Source of the DNA: Synechococcus sp. M44_DOE_062
GTDB lineage: Bacteria; Cyanobacteriota; Cyanobacteriia; Thermostichales; Thermostichaceae
DNA length: 52,366 nucleotides
Direction of reading: 5' to 3'
Assembly: GCA_015295985.1 (NCBI GenBank)
Contig: DVDX01000020.1
Coordinates: 1 to 52,366, forward strand
Shown: positions 17,737 to 26,544 of the stretch, one piece after another
Layout of the letters: every line of letters begins with the position of its first letter
Numbering within the stretch: the first letter of the stretch is position 1
The notes under the pieces: generated by a model
Seen by the model: the letters and a program-made list of their open reading frames with translations, nothing else
Told to the model about the DNA's origin: nothing
Databases searched by the model: none
Translations under genes and position numbers: made by a program

Positions 17737-18554
17737 GCGCTTTGCCCCGATTGGCGATTGACCGGGCGCAGTGGGATCCCAGTGGTGTTCTCCGTTTAAC
17801 CGGCCCGCAACAGCACTACTTGCAGCGGGTGCGCCGCCTCAGGCCGGGGGATCTCTTTTTGGTTTTGGATGGCTCAGGCAAGCTGTGGGCAGCTCATTGG
17901 CAGGCCCAGGGATCCCAAATTGTGGGCGAGGTGGAGACGCTGCCGCGGGAATTGCCCGTTTTTTTGCATCTGGGCTTGGCGGTGGTCAAGGGGCAGGGGT
18001 TTGACGAGGTGCTCCGCCAGGTTACCGAGCTGGGGGTGGCGCGAATTACCCCCCTGCTGACAGAGCGCACCGTGTTGGAACCGGGATCTGGACGGCAGGA
18101 ACGCTGGCAAAAAATTGTGCGGGAGGCCGCAGAACAATGTGAGCGGTTGCGCTGGCCTCAGGTTGATCCCCCTACCCCTTGGACAAGTTGGCTGGCGGAG
18201 CTACAAGCCGTTCGCGCTACTCGGACGGAGTCCTTTTGGTGGGGTATAGCTGTGGCTCGGCACCAAGCGCCCCCGCTGGTGCAAGCCCTGCCAAAGCTGA
18301 AGATCCCGGCTAGGGATCCCCTCTTGGCCATAGCCATCGGCCCAGAAGGAGGCTGGACTGTTGCCGAACGTCAGCAAGCTGAGGAATATGGAGGAGTGTG
18401 CGTCTCCCTTGGCCCTACCATCTTGCGAGCCACCACCGCCGCTGTTGTTGCCACCAGCCAAATTGTTGCCACCTACTCCCGTTTGGACTTGAGCTTGGAT
18501 CAGAGTCATTTGGCTCCGTTAGCGATGGGGAGCGATGTCGCCGATAATCGATAA
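17706..18554 (+). CDS. rsmE: 16S rRNA (uracil1498-N3)-methyltransferase with a repeat-derived insert
   Basis: SPOUT-class methyltransferase for U1498 in the 30S decoding site. About 282 residues. A PUA-like N-terminal domain (RLTGPQQHYLQRVRRLRPGDLFLVLDGSG) precedes the trefoil-knot domain with LAVVKGQGFDEVLRQVTELGV, REAAEQCERLRWP, AIGPEGGWTVAE and SLGPTILRATTAA, the SAM-binding knot. The segment AVRATRTESFWWG at about residues 169-181 is encoded by a dispersed mini-repeat (18209-18236) and falls between catalytic elements. The ATG at 17706 overlaps the prmA end. Family certain, exact start less so. Confidence 0.92.
   Translation: MVLSERTHDLSALPRLAIDRAQWDPSGVLRLTGPQQHYLQRVRRLRPGDLFLVLDGSGKLWAAHWQAQGSQIVGEVETLPRELPVFLHLGLAVVKGQGFDEVLRQVTELGVARITPLLTERTVLEPGSGRQERWQKIVREAAEQCERLRWPQVDPPTPWTSWLAELQAVRATRTESFWWGIAVARHQAPPLVQALPKLKIPARDPLLAIAIGPEGGWTVAERQQAEEYGGVCVSLGPTILRATTAAVVATSQIVATYSRLDLSLDQSHLAPLAMGSDVADNR
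18209..18236 (+). repeat. Dispersed mini-hairpin repeat, GGAC/GTCC type, inside rsmE
   Basis: CGTTCGCG, spacer CTACTC, hairpin GGACGGAGTCC (GGAC/GTCC stem, GGA loop), then TTT. It is in frame in rsmE and encodes VRATRTESF. Confidence 0.7.
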
Positions 18555-18560
18555 TTGAGC

Positions 18561-18589
18561 CATTCACGTGAGCGGGACGAAGTCCTTTG
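18561..18589 (+). repeat. Dispersed mini-hairpin repeat, GGAC/GTCC type, intergenic
   Basis: CATTCACG, spacer TGAGCG, hairpin GGACGAAGTCC (perfect 4-bp stem, GAA loop), then TTTG. It lies between rsmE and hisS. Confidence 0.65.
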
Positions 18590-18663
18590 ACGAGAAGAGC
18601 CATTGGCATAGCAGGCCGTGGTTTGGGGCGCGGCCAAGCCCACCCTAGGGAGGGAGAACGGGA

Positions 18664-19947
18664 ATGGAGATAATCCAGGCGGTGCGGGGCACCCGCGACA
18701 TTCTGCCGCAGGAGGTGCGGCTCTGGCAGCAGGTGGAAGCCAGCGCTCGAGAGATCCTGGGACGGGCCAACTACCAAGAAATTCGCACCCCCATCCTGGA
18801 GTTGACGGAACTCTTTGCCCGCAGCATTGGCAGCGCCACCGATGTGGTGGGCAAGGAGATGTACTCCTTCAGCACCCGTGGCGAGCAAGAGGTGAGCCTG
18901 CGTCCTGAGAACACTGCCGGTGTGGTGCGGGCCTACATCCAGCACGGGCTGCAAATGGCCGGGGATGTGCAACGTCTCTGGTATTGTGGGCCGATGTTCC
19001 GCTATGAGCGTCCCCAAGCGGGGCGGCAACGCCAGTTTCATCAGTTGGGGGTAGAGCTGCTGGGCAGCCGGGATCCCCGCGCCGATGCCGAAGTCATTGC
19101 CTTGGCCTGGGATCTGTTGCAGGCGGTGGGGGCGGAGAACCTGAGCTTGCGGCTCAACTCCCTGGGGGATCCGCAGGATCGGCGGGCCTATCGTCAGGCC
19201 CTGGTGGACTACCTCACCCCCTTGCGGGAAAAGCTGGATCCCGACTCCCAAGAGCGCCTCACCCGCAACCCGCTGCGCATTCTGGATAGCAAGGATCCCC
19301 GCACCCGCGAGATTGCCGAGGGAGCCCCCAAGCTGCCGGATTACCTCAGCCCAGAATCGCGGGCTTTCTTCGAGCAGGTGCAAGATCACCTGCAGAGGTT
19401 GGACATTCCCTACCAGTTGGATCCCTACTTGGTGCGGGGCCTGGACTACTACACCCACACCGCCTTTGAGATCGTCTCGCCTGACTTGGGATCCCAGAGT
19501 ACGGTCTGTGGGGGTGGTCGCTACGATGGCTTAGTGGAGGAGCTGGGCGGGCCTTCAACCCCGGCGGTGGGCTGGGCCATCGGCATGGAGCGGCTGGTGC
19601 TGCTGTTGCAAAAGAAACAGGGCGAGATCCCGCCAGCCCTGGTCGAGGTTTACGTGATCTCCCGTGGAGCGAAGGCTGAGGCTCAATCCCTCCGGATTGC
19701 TCAGGCACTGCGCCAAGCTGGTTTCTGCACCGAGCTGGATCTGAGCGGTAGTGCCTTTGGCAAGCAGTTCAAGCGGGCCAGCCGCAGCGGCGCAACTTGG
19801 GCTGTTACGCTGGGGGATGCAGAAGCTGTGGCCGGAGAGGTGCAGCTTAAGCACCTGCCTACAGGGCAACAGCAGACTCTTTTGCAAGCTGATCTGGTTA
19901 AGTATCTGGCCTCCCATTCCCGTCAGGGGTACGGAGTACCGAGGTGA
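18664..19947 (+). CDS. hisS: Histidyl-tRNA synthetase
   Basis: Class II aminoacyl-tRNA synthetase that charges tRNA-His. 427 residues. Class II motif 2 is MFRYERPQAGRQRQFHQLGVE and motif 3 is GWAIGMERLVLLL. Histidine-specific signatures LVRGLDYYTHTAFE and GGGRYDGLVEELGG are present, and a C-terminal anticodon-binding domain occupies about residues 325-425. The ATG at 18664 follows an AGGGAGGGAGAA purine stretch. Its stop is 7 bp before the next gene, so the two probably form an operon. Confidence 0.97.
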   Translation: MEIIQAVRGTRDILPQEVRLWQQVEASAREILGRANYQEIRTPILELTELFARSIGSATDVVGKEMYSFSTRGEQEVSLRPENTAGVVRAYIQHGLQMAGDVQRLWYCGPMFRYERPQAGRQRQFHQLGVELLGSRDPRADAEVIALAWDLLQAVGAENLSLRLNSLGDPQDRRAYRQALVDYLTPLREKLDPDSQERLTRNPLRILDSKDPRTREIAEGAPKLPDYLSPESRAFFEQVQDHLQRLDIPYQLDPYLVRGLDYYTHTAFEIVSPDLGSQSTVCGGGRYDGLVEELGGPSTPAVGWAIGMERLVLLLQKKQGEIPPALVEVYVISRGAKAEAQSLRIAQALRQAGFCTELDLSGSAFGKQFKRASRSGATWAVTLGDAEAVAGEVQLKHLPTGQQQTLLQADLVKYLASHSRQGYGVPR

Positions 19948-19954
19948 CGGAGCC

Positions 19955-21571
19955 ATGTTGAATTTTTGGGTTCGGCGCGACGGCCAAGAAGACTGGCAGC
20001 CGGTACCAGCCGAGGGAGCCGTTCTGGAAGAAGATACCTACACCATTGTTGCCTGTTCGCCCCAGCCCCACTTCACCATCACGGTGGAGGTTCGGCAGCG
20101 TCCTCTGTCGTCGCAGAATCAGGGCCCCAACACCGACACAACTCCCCCACCCGTCCAAACCCGTTCTGTGCGCACCAACGATGAAGGGATCGGCATTATT
20201 TTGCCTGCCAGCCACCTCACCCCTGGGTTCTGGGAATTGCACTGTCGAGACGCGGACTTGATTGCAGAACTGTTCGGTGAAACCGAGTTAAACAATTGCC
20301 TCCGTTTTCAGGTTGTGCCTGCTGCCGCGCCTCTAGAGCCGGAACAGGGGATCCCTGTGCCCGTAGAGGCCGGGTTTGAGCCCCCCCAGAAAAAAGAGGC
20401 CGCCATCCCGGCAGAGCTGTTTTCCCTGATGCACAGCGAATTGGAGGGATCCCCGGATGAGGTGCTGGTGTTGACGGGGCGGATTGGCTGCAGTGGCGAG
20501 CTGCGGGTACGGGTTTGGCAGGAAGGGGAAGGGGGCACGGTTTTCGAGGGGCAACGGCTAATTCAATTTCCCACTGAAGCCCGAACGGCGGTGTTTAGCA
20601 TTCCCATCACTCTGCCAAGCCGCGTTTGGACCCGTCCTCTGCGGGGGGAACTGGCCCTCACTCCCTCTTCCTGGCAGGATGCAGACCGGCCTTTGCAGCC
20701 CTTGACGATTCTGTTTTCCGTCCGTTGCCGAGATCTTCGCGTCAGCGTCGCGGAGCAACAAGGCGAAGAGCTGCCTCCCTCCTCCCCTCCGCATCAGCAT
20801 TGGGGAGCAACAAAGATCCCACCGGGTCGGTTGCGGGAAGACCCCCCCCTAACCTTGCTGTCTCCCGAACGCACTCTGCAAAAGTTGTTGCGCATCTGGC
20901 AGCACAGCGCCCCCGTTCCCGTCAGCGCCGCGGAGGATCAACGAGAGGAAGACTCGGCTCTGCCCATGCAGCCTGCCGAGACCCAAGCCTTCCGCCCCTC
21001 CCCAGAGGAGAATTCCCCAACATCAGCACCCAACCCTCCTGCGCAGCCCTTGTCCGCAGTGGAGACCGTGGAGTTGCCATCGCCCATCTCCTCGCCTCCC
21101 CCATCACCCCAAGCTGAGGCCATCTTGCCAACGCAAGCGCCAGCCGGGATCCCGGGTAGCCCTGTGGCTCCTTCACCAGTTGTGCCTAACCCTCACTCTG
21201 AAAACTCGCTGCTGCCCCCCGCTCCACCAGGGGTTTGTCCAACCCCTCAACTGGTGGTGCCTGAGCAACTCCGAGCCGGAGACAATTTCGATGTGGTGTT
21301 GCGCTTACCCCCTGTGGCCGATTCTGCAGCAGGCCATCAAGCCCCTTTTTGGATCAAGTTTTGGGTGAAGCACGGGCGCACCCGCTCTTTGGTGGATGGC
21401 CCCCGTTGGTTGCTGGACTTCTCCCGTGACGAGCAGGGGCAGTGGCAGGCCCTCACCCGCATGACCATCCCTCCCGGCGTCCCTGAGCTGATCTTTGAAG
21501 CTTGGGCTGTCAGCCCAGATCGTCAGCAGCAGAGTGACCGAGTTACAGAGCGCCGCTCCATACTGCCTTGA
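19955..21571 (+). CDS. Unknown protein with a long Pro/Ser-rich linker, in operon with hisS
   Basis: About 538 residues, no signal peptide or membrane segment. Three parts can be seen. An N-terminal globular, beta-rich region (about 1-290) starts LNFWVRRDGQEDWQPVP and contains LTPGFWELHCRDADLIAELFGE. A long Pro/Ser/Ala-rich disordered linker (about 290-430) follows. A C-terminal beta-rich domain (about 430-538) has PQLVVPEQLRAGDNFDVVLRLPP, FWIKFWVKHGRTRSLVDGPRWLLDF and LIFEAWAVSPDRQQQSDRV. The linker holds two degenerate copies of the dispersed mini-repeat (20734-20762 and 20914-20942). I do not recognise a family. Position 7 bp after hisS suggests co-transcription. The ATG at 19955 is the natural start. 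Confidence 0.65.
   Translation: MLNFWVRRDGQEDWQPVPAEGAVLEEDTYTIVACSPQPHFTITVEVRQRPLSSQNQGPNTDTTPPPVQTRSVRTNDEGIGIILPASHLTPGFWELHCRDADLIAELFGETELNNCLRFQVVPAAAPLEPEQGIPVPVEAGFEPPQKKEAAIPAELFSLMHSELEGSPDEVLVLTGRIGCSGELRVRVWQEGEGGTVFEGQRLIQFPTEARTAVFSIPITLPSRVWTRPLRGELALTPSSWQDADRPLQPLTILFSVRCRDLRVSVAEQQGEELPPSSPPHQHWGATKIPPGRLREDPPLTLLSPERTLQKLLRIWQHSAPVPVSAAEDQREEDSALPMQPAETQAFRPSPEENSPTSAPNPPAQPLSAVETVELPSPISSPPPSPQAEAILPTQAPAGIPGSPVAPSPVVPNPHSENSLLPPAPPGVCPTPQLVVPEQLRAGDNFDVVLRLPPVADSAAGHQAPFWIKFWVKHGRTRSLVDGPRWLLDFSRDEQGQWQALTRMTIPPGVPELIFEAWAVSPDRQQQSDRVTERRSILP
20734..20762 (+). repeat. Degenerate mini-hairpin repeat copy in the hisS-linked gene
   Basis: TCTTCGCG, spacer TCAGCG, 11-mer TCGCGGAGCAA, in the canonical register. 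The stem is partly broken. A second such copy lies at 20914-20942: CGTTCCCG, TCAGCG, CCGCGGAGGAT. Confidence 0.4.
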
Positions 21572-21579
21572 TGCCTGGC

Positions 21580-22422
21580 TCAGTCGCTGTCTTGGGCAGA
21601 ACGCACCATCAGCACGGGGCAGCCAATGTGAACCCGCACATAGTCCGAGATGGAGCGCCCCAACAGCCGATCCAAATCGGGAATGCTACGAGCAATCGTA
21701 GGTCGGCGGTCAGGGGATCCCATCACCAGCAGATCGGCGTTGCTCTCGGCGGCCAAGCGGACAATCTCAGTACCCGGATCTCCGACGGCAGTTAACACTT
21801 GGTGGCCGATTTGTCGGTTTTTGAGGGTATCGATTGCCCGATCTAGGGCCTCATCTCTGCCTGGGTTGTCGGCATCCAACTGCACAGAGGCCAGGAAGAT
21901 CTGAGCCCCTTGAATGCCGGAGATCAAGTCAAGGGCAGTGGCAAAGGCGGCTTGAGCGGCGGGGGAGCTGTTGAGGGCCACCATGACATGGCTGGGGTAT
22001 TTGATGTAAGCATCGTCTTTCACCAACAGCATGGGGCAGGAGGCGAGCTGAAACACATATTGACTCACCGAGTTCTGCAAAATGGCCATGATGCGGTTGC
22101 GCCCGCGGGATCCCATGACAATTAAGGGATTGGGCATGGACTCAGCCACTTGCAGCACCACCACCTTGGGATCCCCTTCCACCAGTTGGGTGCTGATGGT
22201 TACACCGGGCCGAGCTGGAAAACTTTGCAGGGTTTTGGCCAGCAGCTCCTGCCCCCGTTGCCAGGCAGCCCGCATCTCCTCGGCAGACGTTTGGGAAGGT
22301 ACCGCATGCAGCAACGTAACATTGCACTGGGCAAAAGCCGGCAGAGATAAGAGGGTATGCACCATCTGCTCGGTGGGGCCGCTGCCATCGGTGGCGGCAA
22401 TGAGGTTCTCAAATCGAGGCAT
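21580..22422 (-). CDS. Tandem universal stress protein (two UspA domains)
   Basis: About 280 residues made of two UspA modules. Module 1 (about 1-140) has ENLIAATDGSGPTEQMVHTL, LLHAVPSQ and the ATP-binding loop IVMGSRGRNRIMAILQNSVSQYV. Module 2 (about 145-280) has VMVALNSSPAAQAAFATAL and DLLVMGSPDRRP...LLGRSISDYVRVHIGCPVLMV. Module 1 keeps the GxRGxN/S(9x)GSxS-like nucleotide loop. Module 2 has GSPDRR, a variant that may not bind ATP. I chose the ATG at 22422 because AGGAG lies about 10 nt upstream. It is convergent with the hisS-linked gene. Cytoplasmic stress-survival function by family. Confidence 0.85.
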   Translation of the reverse strand: MPRFENLIAATDGSGPTEQMVHTLLSLPAFAQCNVTLLHAVPSQTSAEEMRAAWQRGQELLAKTLQSFPARPGVTISTQLVEGDPKVVVLQVAESMPNPLIVMGSRGRNRIMAILQNSVSQYVFQLASCPMLLVKDDAYIKYPSHVMVALNSSPAAQAAFATALDLISGIQGAQIFLASVQLDADNPGRDEALDRAIDTLKNRQIGHQVLTAVGDPGTEIVRLAAESNADLLVMGSPDRRPTIARSIPDLDRLLGRSISDYVRVHIGCPVLMVRSAQDSD

Positions 22423-22523
22423 GGGATCCGTTCTCCTGGCCAACAGTTGCCAAGACTCATCCTAGATCTGCCCCTGCGGATCCCTGTTACCGTAGGGGAT
22501 ATCCTGCAACATTTTGTTTGGTT

Positions 22524-23381
22524 TCAGTAACTTAGCCATACATAGCCGGTAAAGCCGCCGCCGGCATTGGTGTTGCGACCGGCCAGGAACTGAAACCCCC
22601 CCAAGCCCAGCGTTAACCCTCCCTCCAGCCGCCAGTTGAGCTGGCCAGAAAGCTTGAGGTTGTCGTAGTCGGGATCCTGAACGGCCAAATCCCCGAACAA
22701 CAGAGGCGCGCCGTTGCCCAACGTAAAATCCCCATCCAGGGCCAGGATAGCCTGCAGCTCAGGGGTCAAGTCTGCCCCAAAGGTCAGGTTGGCCTTGATG
22801 CGATCTCCGGGGTAGCCCAAGTAATCTCGGAACGTGAGGCAGGAATCGAAAAAGGCGGGCAGGGATCCTAACTCGGTATTGGCCGCCGCCCCAATTTTGA
22901 GATCATAGCCGAAAACACCGTACCCCAAGGGCAGGGGGATGTCTTGGGTGGTGTATCCCGGCGGGATCAAGGCCGTCAATTGGGCCGAAAGGAAGGGATC
23001 CCCGTTCCCCCAAGTATGGCGTAGGCCCAGCTCCAGATCCCGCAAGCCCTGGTTGCGCTGGGTGATGGTATCGCCTCCACTGGCAAAGCGATTTTCCAGG
23101 AAAACATAGCTGGTGTTGAGGTTGAGGGTGAGCTGATCGCTGAGACCCGTCTCCGCAAAGAGGTTGAGGCGGGTTTCCCCATACTCGGAGCGAGCAGGCC
23201 CCAGTTGCCCCCCTTGGTCAAAGCGGGTACGAGGCCGATAGACCTCCGGCTGCAGCGAAAAGAAAGTCTTGCCTGCACCGCGGGGAAAACCACAGCCCGC
23301 CCAGGCCGGCTGCTCCGGCGGCATTGTGCTGACCACTAGACTCGCCAGCAGGCTTGCCCATGGAAATCTAGGCTTCTTCAT
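22524..23381 (-). CDS. Predicted outer-membrane beta-barrel protein
   Basis: 285 residues with a Sec signal peptide (MKKPRFPWASLLASLVVSTM...AWA). Alternating amphipathic strands follow throughout (ETRLNLFAETGLSDQLTLNLNTSYVFLE; LELGLRHTWG; ANLTFGADLTPELQAILALDGDF; GLTLGLGGFQFLAG), ending in the aromatic C-terminal strand GYVWLSY expected for BAM-inserted porin-like proteins. An N-terminal CGFPRGAGKTFFSLQPEVYRP precedes the barrel. The specific family is not recognised. It lies downstream of the lipoprotein and polytopic protein on the same strand, at the edge of the candidate polysaccharide region, so an export-barrel role is possible but unproven. Confidence 0.65.
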   Translation of the reverse strand: MKKPRFPWASLLASLVVSTMPPEQPAWAGCGFPRGAGKTFFSLQPEVYRPRTRFDQGGQLGPARSEYGETRLNLFAETGLSDQLTLNLNTSYVFLENRFASGGDTITQRNQGLRDLELGLRHTWGNGDPFLSAQLTALIPPGYTTQDIPLPLGYGVFGYDLKIGAAANTELGSLPAFFDSCLTFRDYLGYPGDRIKANLTFGADLTPELQAILALDGDFTLGNGAPLLFGDLAVQDPDYDNLKLSGQLNWRLEGGLTLGLGGFQFLAGRNTNAGGGFTGYVWLSY

Positions 23382-23475
23382 GGCAGGGATCCCGGCAGCT
23401 TCAGGGGGATTATACCCCCAGGATCAAGCTCTGGGCCAAGATCCGGGACATAACCGGCTTTAGAACGACTGCTAA

Positions 23476-24618
23476 CTATGAGGTGGCAGCCGGTAGGCCC
23501 ACCCGCGCCCGGAATTGGCGAGCGGCGGTCAGCGCCCCAAAGGGATTTCCCTTATACAGGCCATAGTGCATCAGGGAGAGGCGGCGCAGCCCCAGTTGAG
23601 AAACTTCCCGCAGCCACTCCGGCTGGCTCATGAGCTGAAAATCTGCATGGACGGTGTCGGCCCGTCCGCCGCTGGGGTGCATGTCTTTGATGGAGGGCTC
23701 GTAGTGGGCCAGCATTAGGTTGGAGTGGATAGGAGAAAACAGGCGGCAACAGAGCCGGATCTGCTCTGGGTTGCCGGGATCTGAGCCGTTCAGCTCTGGA
23801 TTAAACTCTCCGGGCCGCCGCTGGCGCATGGACTGGAAGGCAATGCCGTCCATCTGGCTCATGGTCTCAGCAAAGGGCTCCACCATGCTGCGGCCTGCCC
23901 CACGGGAAGGATCGTCAAAGGTGGCAATCCAGCCCCCCCAGCACAGGGCCACCTCGGCCTCCGGCAGCCGCTTTTTGATGGCCTGTCGGGCTTTGAGGAC
24001 ATTGCGCATCAGGGCTTGGTAGTAGGGAGCGGTGTCAGCGTTGTAGGAGTCCGCCGGGATCCGCCAGTAGGAAAACTCAGTAGCCAAGCTCCAGTAGGTG
24101 GGGCGGCCCTGAGGATTGGCTTGGGCAATATAGCCCGCCAGCTCCGCCACATCCTCCACAAATTGCGGGGAGATGTGATAGTCGCCGCTGGGACGGGTGG
24201 TGTCGTCTTCCCAGGTGATGACATGGAGGGTGTAGCCCCGCTCAAACCACTGCCGCAGAAGCCCGGCCTGGTGCCAGTTGCGCCAGAAGGAAAGATCCCC
24301 CTGGCGGTGATCAAAGCTGTTGAGCCAACCGCTCAGGAAATGGGGATCCCATCCCTGCGCCACCGCTGCCACCTGCGGATCCGACTCGATCTCCCACAGA
24401 AACCGGCCTGGATCTTCCCCTATGCCCACCTGCCAGCGGGCCAGCAGCTCTCGTAAAGTCATGTTCCCCGCCTCAGGGCTGTGGGAACTCTGCTGCCCTT
24501 GTGGCCAAAACCCCGCCTGACCACAGCCGGCTATTCCCCAGGCAGCCAGGAGGGATCCCCCCATCTGCAGAACCCGCCGCCGGCGCAAGATCCGATGGAA
24601 TTGTTGGCGCATGTTCAT
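23476..24618 (-). CDS. Exported lipoprotein with a glycosidase-like (TIM-barrel) appearance
   Basis: About 380 residues. The N-terminal HRILRRRRVLQMGGSLLAAWGIAGC combines a twin-arginine-like basic stretch, a hydrophobic core and a lipobox (IAGC). The mature domain has features common in TIM-barrel glycosidases: FERGYTLHVITWEDD, AELAGYIAQ, YWSLATEFSYWR, VALCWGGWIATFDDP, MDGIAFQSMR and MLAHYEPSIKD. I cannot assign a GH family, and catalytic acids are not certain. I chose the ATG at 24618 (MNMRQQFHR). It overlaps the upstream polytopic protein gene by about 146 bp in another frame. Possible role in trimming or binding an exopolysaccharide (inference from neighbours). Confidence 0.55.
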   Translation of the reverse strand: MNMRQQFHRILRRRRVLQMGGSLLAAWGIAGCGQAGFWPQGQQSSHSPEAGNMTLRELLARWQVGIGEDPGRFLWEIESDPQVAAVAQGWDPHFLSGWLNSFDHRQGDLSFWRNWHQAGLLRQWFERGYTLHVITWEDDTTRPSGDYHISPQFVEDVAELAGYIAQANPQGRPTYWSLATEFSYWRIPADSYNADTAPYYQALMRNVLKARQAIKKRLPEAEVALCWGGWIATFDDPSRGAGRSMVEPFAETMSQMDGIAFQSMRQRRPGEFNPELNGSDPGNPEQIRLCCRLFSPIHSNLMLAHYEPSIKDMHPSGGRADTVHADFQLMSQPEWLREVSQLGLRRLSLMHYGLYKGNPFGALTAARQFRARVGLPAATS

Positions 24619-26260
24619 AACACAAACTGCTCTCAACGCTTTCGGTTTTTTCTCGGCGTGCCCACAACCGCACCTGCAGGGAGCTGTAAACCTCTACGAA
24701 GTTGGGCAGCCCTTCAAGAGTGAGCTGGGGCCAGAACTGGAGAATGCGATCTGCGCTCCACAACGGATCCACCGGCCCTGCCACCAAGAGATAGTCCACC
24801 CCCTCCTGGGGGATTTGCAGGGCTTTGGAAAACTCGTATTGGTGAGGGGTGAGGAAAGAACGCGGATCCCTTGCCCAAAAGATAGCCTCAAAGTGGATGT
24901 CGTCGTCCACCAGCACTTTTTGTCCGGGCAACAGGTGGCGATAGAGATACTGTCCAACCTGCCGCTTTTCCTGCCGCAGCCTCCGCCAGTCCTCTAGGGC
25001 CTGTCCGGCGGGGGTAACCTCATAGACCGCTTGGGCAGCTTCCAAGTTCCAGCTAACTGGCGACAACTCCCCAACCAGCCACTGCCAGAGATCCCGTTCC
25101 TCGGCTACCAGGGGAGGTAAGAACCCCGGCTCCTGGGTGAGCACATAGCCGCTGGTCAGGCAGTTCAATCCCAGCAGAGCAGTGATGACCAAGCGTTTAG
25201 CCCAACCTGGCCCGAGTCCCTTATGGAGGTAAGCGCCCATCAGCAAAGGCAGCGGCAGCCAGAAGAGGCCAAACTGGCTCAGCTCCGGCAAAAACAGCCC
25301 CTGCCCCAGGGAGGCCAGCAAGATCACCAGGGGTATTCCCCAGATCAAGGCCCAAACCCAGCGGCCAGCCCCAAAGCCCAGGAGGGTTCCAACACCCAGG
25401 ATGAAATAAGCGGACGCCAACATCTCCAACCACTGCAGAGCCTGCACCAGACCTTGCCATCCTCCGGCCTGCTGTAAGGCTTCTCGGAATTGGGGTAACC
25501 GCAAACCGCTGCCTGCCTGGTAGGCGAAAGCCCAGGGATCCCCTGCCGACAGCCAGTTCACGTACAGCCAGCTCAGGATCAAAGCCAGGCTGATGAACCC
25601 CGCCACCAGCAGTGAAGTTAGCCGAAAGCCCCAGGACTGTCTGCGAAAAGCCAACAGCAGCACCCCTGCCACCCAGGGCAGCAGCCACCCACTTTCCCAA
25701 CGCAGCACCATCAGAGGCCCCAGCGCCAGCCCAATGAGCAGCAGCCGTAGCGCAAGGGGCAGCTCGCCAGAATCCGCCCCAGTCTCTGCCCTGGGCTGCT
25801 CCTCTTTGCTCAAGGGAAACAGCAGGGCCATGTTCACCCCCACCAACCCCGCCGTGGCCGTCCAAGCAGGGCTGCGCAGCAGCATCAAGATCAAAGTCGG
25901 CTGCACCGCCATCAACAAGCCCCACAGCCAGCGCCATCCTACTCCGGCGGGCAAACAGCGCAACTGCCGCCACACCCAGCCCAGCACCAGCGAGCCCACG
26001 ATAGCCTGCAACAACAGCGGGGATCGTCCCAGAATGGCCGTGACCATCACCAGCAAGGGAGGAAAGGTGGTGCCCACAACGGGCAGGCGGGGATCCGGCC
26101 CCAAGGCCGCTATGGATCCCTTGTAGCCGAGAAACTGCATCTCCAAGCTCACCCAGCCCCAGCCTTCCTTCAAACCCCAAAGAAGGGCGGCCAGCAGCAA
26201 AAACGGGATCCCGCTAGATGCGAAGAGCGGCAAGAAAGCCTTGAGCCTGGTGAGAAACAT
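24473..26260 (-). CDS. Polytopic membrane protein, GT-C-like glycosyltransferase candidate
   Basis: 595 residues with about 10 membrane helices between residues 5 and 380. A soluble C-terminal part contains KVLVDDDIHFEAIFWARDPRSFLTPHQYEFSKALQ and VDYLLVAGPVDPLWSADRILQFWP. The first periplasmic loop (SLEMQFLGYKGSIAALGPDPRLPVVGTTFPP) recalls ArnT/PMT-type GT-C enzymes, which use polyprenyl-phosphate sugars, but I cannot confirm a DE/DD catalytic motif. The last about 55 residues (from SSLCYEHAPTIP) run through the start of the downstream lipoprotein gene and look non-conserved, so the true end may be upstream. Upstream lies a divergent region with the cupin gene. Confidence 0.6.
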   Translation of the reverse strand: MFLTRLKAFLPLFASSGIPFLLLAALLWGLKEGWGWVSLEMQFLGYKGSIAALGPDPRLPVVGTTFPPLLVMVTAILGRSPLLLQAIVGSLVLGWVWRQLRCLPAGVGWRWLWGLLMAVQPTLILMLLRSPAWTATAGLVGVNMALLFPLSKEEQPRAETGADSGELPLALRLLLIGLALGPLMVLRWESGWLLPWVAGVLLLAFRRQSWGFRLTSLLVAGFISLALILSWLYVNWLSAGDPWAFAYQAGSGLRLPQFREALQQAGGWQGLVQALQWLEMLASAYFILGVGTLLGFGAGRWVWALIWGIPLVILLASLGQGLFLPELSQFGLFWLPLPLLMGAYLHKGLGPGWAKRLVITALLGLNCLTSGYVLTQEPGFLPPLVAEERDLWQWLVGELSPVSWNLEAAQAVYEVTPAGQALEDWRRLRQEKRQVGQYLYRHLLPGQKVLVDDDIHFEAIFWARDPRSFLTPHQYEFSKALQIPQEGVDYLLVAGPVDPLWSADRILQFWPQLTLEGLPNFVEVYSSLQVRLWARREKTESVESSLCYEHAPTIPSDLAPAAGSADGGIPPGCLGNSRLWSGGVLATRAAEFPQP

Positions 26261-26407
26261 GGGTTACTTCAGTAGCTTCAAGAAAGAATTAACTAGAGGG
26301 TAACTGGTTAAATCGCCAATCGAGCCTCAAGAGCTATTTATTAGTGTTAATGAGAACACGTCTCAAGGTAGGGCATAGGGATGGGCTGACGTGTCTAGGC
26401 ACTGAAC

Positions 26408-26432
26408 ACAGGGATAGATTAGCATTCCCTGT
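26408..26432. other. Inverted repeat in a divergent intergenic region
   Basis: ACAGGGA / TCCCTGT, a perfect 7-bp stem with an 11-nt loop, in the 285-bp region between the polytopic membrane protein (minus) and the cupin gene (plus). It could be an operator or a weak RNA hairpin; nothing in the sequence decides. The rest of 26261-26544 is AT-richer and shows no gene. Confidence 0.3.
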
Positions 26433-26544
26433 CTTGAGAGTCTTTTTCTACGAGTTTTGGCGTAGGCTAATTCAGCCAAATTGTCGATGAGGGGTTCTCG
26501 GATTCTGAGAGAGGATGGGGACGACTTTGCAAGGACATGATCTT

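Noticed and set aside
18415-19458. A 347-codon minus-strand frame
   Set aside because: Antisense to hisS, which has all class II synthetase motifs.
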